Shown here piece after piece: positions 57,954-64,000 of a stretch of DNA of 64,000 bases; the stretch's first letter is position 1; every line of letters begins with the position of its first letter. The notes below the pieces were generated by a model. The model was not told the DNA's origin and ran no database searches. It saw only the letters and a list, made by a program, of their open reading frames with translations. The translations under genes and the position numbers were made by a program. Source of the stretch: Siphonodentalium dalli (taxonomy: Eukaryota > Mollusca > Scaphopoda > Gadilida > Siphonodentaliidae); the NCBI GenBank assembly GCA_032622095.1, contig CP136067.1:97268707-97332706 (forward strand). Direction: 5' to 3'.

Positions 57954-58011
57954 CATAGAATGTCCCGTCCATAGATCGGATGGGATGTTGGTATTTATCC
58001 AATTTTATATA
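57954..58011. repeat. 58-bp LINE segment duplicated, right copy
   Basis: Matches 53762-53819 with one difference. It is the point where the 5' part of the minus-strand LINE breaks off. Confidence 0.9.
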
Positions 58012-59890
58012 AAAAGTGATTTATCTTGGATTTGATTACTTACACGAACTAGTTCCTTTTTATTCAATTTAATTCGCAGATCTGCCCATTTAAAATCATT
58101 ATTTTGTGGATGCAACAACATATATTTAGTTTTTGATTCGTTGAGGGATAGTCGGTTACTACAGCACCAGCGGTATGCTTAATCTAGTTCATCGTTTATC
58201 TTATTCTGAATGGTTTTAGAATTAGTCCCTGATGTATATAACGTTGTGTCGTCAGCAAATGAAAGAAGTTTGAGATTGATACTGTTGGGCATGTCATTGA
58301 CATAGCTTAGAAATAGGATGAGGCCGAGTATATATCCCTGTGGTACTCCACATTCCATAGTCAACATTCCCCATTGATGATCGTGGACTTCTACATATTG
58401 TCGTCTGTGATGTAAGTAACGTCTGAACCAGTCATTAGCGATTCCCCTTATACCATAGTGATCGAGCTTTCTAAGTAAAATTTCGTGACTTATGGTGTCA
58501 AAAGATTTTGATAAGTCTAAGAAAATGGCAATGGTGTAGTCACGGGTTTTTTGTCATTACATTCCGCTACCGCCACATTTTCGAGAAGATATATTAGTGG
58601 ATGAATGGTAGAATGTTTCTTACGAAAGCCATATTGGTGTTCATGAATAATTTGATGTTTGTTGAGGAAAGTTGAAAGCCGAGCGTTGATTATTTATTAT
58701 ATTATTTTAGACAATGCAGGTATTATGCCGATCATTGATTGTTTGTTTCATTAGTTTCACGGATGAATCGTTTATATCTGAGCAAGTTTTATTAGATAGT
58801 TTTGAGCAAAGTGATATTAGTTCATCGCTGTTTGTTGGGGAAAATAAAAAGGTTAATTTCATATTGCCCCGGTAGGTAATCAGTGAAGTTCATCCCTGGA
58901 ATCTGTGTTACGTTTTTTGCGGTAATTCTCCCAATGTCAGCGAAATATGTGTTGAGTGCGCATGCGATAGTTGTCGGATCAGACAGTTTTCCGTTACCGG
59001 TACCTTTTGAAAATTCTGTAGGAAAGGTATTCAGATCATGAGCTATTTTAAGTGCGTCTTTCAGTATCGTCCAATTGCATCGCACGTTTGCTTGATTTTC
59101 CTTGAGAATATTGTCATAATAATGATTTTTTACTCCGTCGTTTTAATTGGTTGTATCTTCTGCAGTAGTTTTTGTATCTTTCTATGTGCTCATCTGTTGG
59201 AAATTTTAATTTATTGGTGTACAATTTAGTTCTTTTTGACTGATGATTGAATGAATCCTTTAGTCATCCATGGTTCCAGTTTAGCATACTTGTTTGGTGG
59301 TTTGCGTTTACTTATTGGAAAGGCTTCTTCGAAGAATAAGGAATAGCTGTGCAAACAGGCGTTATATGTTAGGTCTGCGTCGTGGTATATGAAGACCTCT
59401 TCGAATGAATGATTGTACAGGAGACTCTTAAATTTTGCTATATTGTTTTCGGACATTATTTGAGTTGATATCATTGGTTTCGACGTGGAATGTACCGAAG
59501 TGGTCTGAGACGTCCGGTAGGATGATTCCACTGTGAAATTTGCAGTTGGATATGCTATTTGTGTAAATGTGGTCAATGAGAGTCGCTGAGAATTCAGCTA
59601 CTCTCGTTGCTAGTAATCACTGGCATGAATCCATGTTCGAACATATTACTGACTAAAGCATTGGTTTTTCTGTGTGAATCATAATTCAGTAAATGCATGT
59701 TAAGATCACCTACGATGTATACTTTTGCGTTTAATTCGTTAAGTTTGATAATAACATTGTCAAGTTGATTAGAGAATGTTTCTATGTCAGCGAGCGGGGC
59801 AGTGTTGGGTCAGTATATAGAGCCTACAACGTATGAATTTTTTTATCCGGATTGAATATACAAATAATGTTTCAATAACGGGGGAAGTAT
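57955..59890 (-). mobile_element. LINE 5' part (endonuclease and RT), decayed
   Basis: On the minus strand, from about 59890: an APE-type endonuclease end (KVYIVGDLNMHLLNYDSHR, then LIDH-like TTFTQIA and SDHF-like TSVHST frames), a linker (59576-59226, 59085-58822), then RT. The RT catalytic region is intact in one frame (58367-58179): [20 protein letters not shown] and [14 protein letters not shown]2 is split by several stops and frameshifts. CR1/L2-like by motif style. The 5' end is truncated; the 3' end is displaced to 52762-53820. Confidence 0.82.
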
Positions 59891-60376
59891 ACAAATATAT
59901 ATATTTGTGAAGCCAAGACATAGTGGCACCACTTTAAGGATAATTGGAACTTCCTACATAAGATGACCACAAAAAAAGGCCGCCGGAACTGGAAAATTAA
60001 ACATTTTTTCACTAACAGTTTCTAGATTACTTTCTTCAGTTTGGAACTGGTGGAGAATAGTGGTTTTATTGCTTATGTTTCATGTTGACTGACGATTGGA
60101 GCAATGATTTATGACATTATTAAAGTCCCAGTTCCTTCGAACCACTAAAAAAGTCGATTTTACAGAACGCGGTGTAAAATTTCACGAACAACCGCCGTTG
60201 GGACTCTAGTCATATTTCAACAATAAATGAATAGAGCTGGTCGATGTAAGTGATGCATACCATTACGTGTATTTATTATATGCTTCCCTATTAAATTCTA
60301 TTGATTTCTTGTTCGCATAAAAAGCTATATTTCGCTAGTCGAGCGCCCAACTGTGCGCCAACGTTATATTCCACTG
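59891..60376. other. Intergenic, upstream of the Crypton-derived gene
   Basis: AT-rich; no repeat recognised apart from a short ATATATAT run at about 59897. Confidence 0.4.
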
Positions 60377-60445
60377 TAGATTCCCTTATATCACATGGTA
60401 GCTTCCTTATATTACACGCTAGCTTCCTTATATTAAACGCTAGCT
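60377..60445. repeat. Three 22-bp tandem units
   Basis: TAGCTTCCTTATATTACACGC repeated three times with changes. It lies just upstream of the Crypton-derived ORF, in its possible leader. Confidence 0.8.
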
Positions 60446-60640
60446 CCAATCGGGGCGAATCAATTGTAATGCCGTTAAATTTTGAATCGATATTCATGCG
60501 CCTGAAACGATACGGACTATTTGCACTTTTGCGCGTGAGTATTTCCCCCATAACTGCATTACAGACGCCTGTTTACATTAGCAACGTCATTCGTCAAGTA
60601 AAACATTGAAGACGGATTTGAAGTAAACGTAGAGGGCGAT

Positions 60641-62293
60641 GTGTTTTGGGACTCTTTGCTGGAAAAATTTGTCAAATATAATGATAAAGATCCACAAATT
60701 TGTGTTCAGAATAGTGACACTATATTTGACCAGCAGGTTCCTGCAGATTCAACTTCCACTTCAAGTTCAAGCTCACTACTGAATTCAGCCTCAGCCTCAG
60801 CTGCATTGCCAATATTGCCATTGCCTTCAACTTCCACTGTAAATTCCAGATTTACAAATGTAACTGATGAGGATGTGTCTCAATTCAATGACCAACAAAG
60901 AAATATAAATACTGTTAAAAAAACTGAATATGATATTAAACTCTTTAGAACATTTCTACTAAGTAAAGATGAAAAGAGACAGCCCGAGTTCATTCCCCCA
61001 GATGTTCTGTGTGGGCATATATCAAGTTTCCTCCTATCTGTGCGGAAGAAAGATGGAACTGAATATGAGCCAGTGTCACTTCGAGCGTTCATGTCCTCAC
61101 TTGATCGATACCTCAGGATGCGATCATATCCAGTTTCTGTCATAAGTAATCATCAGTTTTCATCATGCCGTGAAACTCTGAAAAGCAAACAGAAACAACT
61201 GAAATGTATAGGAAAGGGCAATAAGCCATTTGAAACAGGTCCGATTATTCAAGATGATGTTGAACGATTTTATGGGGCGCAAGTTCTTGGACCATATAAC
61301 CAAAAGTCGTTACAAAATTCTATGTGGTGGACTTGTGTTTTGTATTTCGGAAGGAGAACAGGGGAGGAAACTCATTCTTTGAAATGGGGCGATATCAGTC
61401 TGCAAGAAGATAATTATGGACAGGACTATATCATTTACACACAAGAGCGACAAACAAAGACAAGAAACGGTGAAAATCCACGAGACATCAGAATAATTAA
61501 ACCAAGGGCATATTCGGCCGACAACCCAGAGAGAGACCCGGTTAAATTATATCGATTGTTCAGCGAGAAGCAACCAGAAGATGAAAAAGATCCATACAGT
61601 CCGTTCTTCCTCTCCGTCAATTACCAGGGCTGGAATAAAGGCAAGCCTTGGTATAAACGGAATGCATTAGGCATTAATTCTTTAAATATAATTGTGCAGG
61701 GCATGTGTGTAGACTCAGGCCTCACAACGGATAAGCGACTTACCAACTATAGTGTTCGAAAACTGCTGGTCCAGTCACTTAACGATGAAAATGTACCACC
61801 GCATCAGATAATCCAGGTGTCAGGACGCAAGAATTTAAACAGTTTGTTGAACTACTCCAAAATGAATGCTGTCCAAACAAAACATATTTCTTCAATTGTA
61901 TCAAATACTGCTGGCAATAACACAGTCACAGAGCCAGATACAAAACTCCCAGCTACACAGCCTGCAGTGGAGCTTTCACCAGTATTGGAAACTGCACCTG
62001 CTCATGTACGAAGTTCTGACACTATTTCAATATCATCACCGACACATGTAACTGTTACCAAATCGACAGTTAGTGTATCAAATAGTGACCTTATTGATAC
62101 ACCTGGAGTTGTGAGTTCATCAAGTGCGATGCAAAGTTTGAAATCCATTTTCTCAAACGCAACTTTCAGTGGATCGGTGTACATGCACTTCCACAGCTGC
62201 TCACCGAAGCATCATATCACAGATGACACAGAGTCTAGTCCTATCGTGAAATACCGGCGAATCAGGAGAATAGTTGACAGTGACAGCGAGTGA
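60641..62293 (+). CDS. Crypton-derived tyrosine-recombinase-like protein (DUF3504 type)
   Basis: 550 residues plus stop. Residues 35-70 are Ser/Ala-rich. From 91 (TVKKTEYDIKLFRTFLL) to about 422 it follows the Crypton-derived recombinase fold found in KIAA1958-, ZMYM- and QRICH1-like animal proteins: a core-binding region (KSKQKQLKCIGKGNKP at 181-196), then the catalytic region with GRRTGEETHSLKWGDI (Arg 238/239), QTKTR (Lys 273), NYSVRK (Tyr370, Arg373), SGRKN (Arg396) and NYSK (Tyr405). Relatives usually have His at 370 and 396, so active-site residues are altered and DNA cleavage is doubtful; a DNA-binding nuclear role is inferred. The tail ends with basic KYRRIRR then acidic DSDSE. The codon at 60641 is GTG; the frame is open back to 60602 and the first ATG is at residue 151, so an upstream exon is likely. 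A GTGAGT donor at 60535 and an AG at 60609-60610 are in matching phase. Confidence 0.85.
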   Translation: MFWDSLLEKFVKYNDKDPQICVQNSDTIFDQQVPADSTSTSSSSSLLNSASASAALPILPLPSTSTVNSRFTNVTDEDVSQFNDQQRNINTVKKTEYDIKLFRTFLLSKDEKRQPEFIPPDVLCGHISSFLLSVRKKDGTEYEPVSLRAFMSSLDRYLRMRSYPVSVISNHQFSSCRETLKSKQKQLKCIGKGNKPFETGPIIQDDVERFYGAQVLGPYNQKSLQNSMWWTCVLYFGRRTGEETHSLKWGDISLQEDNYGQDYIIYTQERQTKTRNGENPRDIRIIKPRAYSADNPERDPVKLYRLFSEKQPEDEKDPYSPFFLSVNYQGWNKGKPWYKRNALGINSLNIIVQGMCVDSGLTTDKRLTNYSVRKLLVQSLNDENVPPHQIIQVSGRKNLNSLLNYSKMNAVQTKHISSIVSNTAGNNTVTEPDTKLPATQPAVELSPVLETAPAHVRSSDTISISSPTHVTVTKSTVSVSNSDLIDTPGVVSSSSAMQSLKSIFSNATFSGSVYMHFHSCSPKHHITDDTESSPIVKYRRIRRIVDSDSE

Positions 62294-62671
62294 AATCGAA
62301 GCAAAATTGTGTTGATTTTTATATTCCAAACTGCGAAGCGGAAGTATTATCAGTAATTAGGATTTTGGTATTTCCAAATGGAACGAACCTTTTGTGTTGT
62401 TAATTGTTCATTATGCTTGAACAAAATCAAACCATTTATTGAAGATAAGCAATTCTATTGCTTTGTTCGAGGTAAACGTTCATAAATTGATGAATATTTC
62501 GAATGGGTTCTCTTCATTCTTGCGGGGTCATCGGGGACTATTTTGTTGTGTTCACGCTTATTTTACAGAAGATCGTAGTGAACTGATCACAGAACAGCTG
62601 GTTGATCAAAACAAGTCATTCGATTTCTAATTTGTTGTGGTGATTAAGCGCAGCTAATCTGTTTAGCATAT

Positions 62672-62677
62672 AATAAA
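62672..62677 (+). terminator. Polyadenylation signal AATAAA
   Basis: AATAAA lies 379 bp after the stop codon of the Crypton-derived ORF, the first one on the plus strand downstream. Assigned to that gene by position only. Confidence 0.5.
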
Positions 62678-64000
62678 CATAATAGTTATATTTCACTGTA
62701 GCCACTCATGAGGTAATTCCGGTATTCACTCGAGAACCGCAGGTATCCTCTATATATCCCTCTTCTATCTAACCAAAAATATCCCTATTGGCTCTAACTA
62801 GTCACCAAAATAGCGGCCAAATTATTAAAAATAGTAGACATTGACCCAGTGGGCCTGCAATCGCTTACCAGTTGTGGTTGATGAATAATACTGGCTAATC
62901 TACCTTCTGAATATTTACTACTAATATTTATGATTAGTGCGTTAATAGTGGTTATTGTAATAACTTACATTACCATAAATAATGGATTTTTTATCATAAA
63001 CGTGACAAACTTTATATTTAATGTCCAGACCACATTTTCAACAAAAACCAGAACTATCTTTGGTAAAGGTGTTTCTTGTCTTGAACACTCTTGACTGCCT
63101 TGCACTGAGAACTTATTGACCACATTACTCGCTATGCCTTGACAAATGGCAACAATTTGGTAAAAAATCTCGATATTTTGACATATATCTCGAATAATAT
63201 CCTCTGATGTGACGAAAATGAAGCAGATTGTGACTCACTTGGTTATTAAACATGTTAGTTAATCAACTGGCAAATAAATATTCTATTCCGACAGCCCCAG
63301 TGTCGTATGAGCCTTGAAAAATATATTTGAAAAAAACAGCGGTATGCAATTTTGCCGAATATTGATTTTGGGAGTCTGGTCATGTATTTTGATGCAATTG
63401 GGCAAAACTTTGCGTAGAAAGTAGGGATGATCACGAATTGTGGCTACCATGACTAGCCCAATAACATCAGAGCAATTGAATAACATAATCTAAGACAACA
63501 TCGAAAAAGAAAGCAAAAAATTCATTTAGATGTTGCTCCATTTGCAGCGAAAACACCTACAATGTATCAATGAATTCGACTAATTCTCACCGCCTACACG
63601 TAAGACCAATTAAATATCTACTTAGTTTCCAATGAACTGCTGGCAGATTTATGACCGCTGACGGTCAGTGGTTTTTATAGTAATGAAACAACTCCAATGT
63701 GTACTTCAATATGAACGCAGTATACGATGGATGACAATGTGTTGGTTCAGGATTTAATAAGTTATCAAAGTATAGTGATGGAGTGGCTGGTCAGAGAATG
63801 ATACTGAAATGCAACATTGCGTGAATCAATTTCCAAAATTATCATATTGAGAAAAGTCTATGCCCGCAGTAATTTCACCACGAAAGGACATACACAGATT
63901 GTCACACAAACACAGATGACTCCATATAGCGGCACAAGAACGTCTCAATCTCAGAATTGATTAATCTCAGAATATGGGATTTACCACAACATTGTCGCCA
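62678..64000. other. Gene-free
   Basis: AT-rich DNA with no recognised repeat. The minus ORF at 63283-63486 (67 codons) has no recognisable motif. Confidence 0.45.

Noticed and set aside
62378-62630. THAP-like zinc finger after the Crypton-derived gene
   Set aside because: CVVNC at about 62393 and CCVH about 46 codons later fit C-x3-C and C-x2-H spacing, but a frameshift is needed and the other THAP residues are missing. Too weak to call.

Overview
The window is AT-rich eukaryotic DNA, almost certainly from a marine invertebrate and most likely a lophotrochozoan such as a mollusc. The evidence is a seven-transmembrane peptide-receptor-like gene, a Crypton-derived DUF3504-type protein, a DIRS retrotransposon, a Helitron with a TCTGTCTGTCTGT head and a CTAG end, a LINE with a zinc-knuckle ORF1, a tRNA-derived SINE sharing that LINE's tail, a Penelope-like RT fragment and many foldback elements. 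Species assignment is inference. I see no prokaryotic features, no rRNA and no free-standing tRNA gene.

Only two loci look like plausible genes. One is a single-exon class A GPCR at 26118-27302. It lies in a small birth-and-death cluster: an N-terminal relic at 23904-24145, a truncated and twice frameshifted copy at 27465-28210, and a possible C-terminal relic at 29550-29690. The other is a 551-codon Crypton-derived tyrosine-recombinase-like ORF at 60641-62293, with a poly(A) signal at 62672. It has no in-frame ATG near its 5' end, so it probably has an upstream exon.

Layout. 0-5.3 kb: LINE 3' fragment, foldback, hairpin, quiet DNA. 5.3-11.8 kb: decayed DIRS element (gag, RT-RNase H, tyrosine recombinase), split by a 2.6 kb insertion bounded by two almost identical 648-bp terminal-inverted-repeat elements with a TAA duplication on the outside. 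12.1-14.1 kb: a large inverted-repeat element. 15.1-15.9 kb: two minisatellites. 17.1-18.3 kb: a CCGAAT-rich inverted-repeat element, then a 452-bp MITE. 20.1-20.6 kb: minisatellite. 21.5-22.7 kb: Helitron-related repeats carrying a SINE. 22.7-29.7 kb: the GPCR cluster with MITE and hairpin insertions. 31.6-33.8 kb: internally deleted LINE with both ends and a 14-bp duplication. 38.2-39.6 kb: Mutator-like element with 73-bp inverted repeats and a 9-bp duplication. 42.2-45.9 kb: non-autonomous Helitron. 46-46.8 kb: foldback. 48.6-50.3 kb: MITE, dispersed repeat, Cys-rich ORF. 52.7-59.9 kb: minus-strand LINE interrupted by a 4.1 kb segment holding a Penelope-like RT fragment. 60.3-62.7 kb: Crypton-derived gene.

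The strongest observations concern the transposons: a composite-transposon-like unit whose outer ends match its target duplication; four palindromic hairpins of unrelated arm sequence that all turn on a C-GAA-G mini-loop; a SINE/LINE pair sharing a 3' tail inside one window; and a MULE whose empty target site survives in a paralogous repeat 4 kb away.
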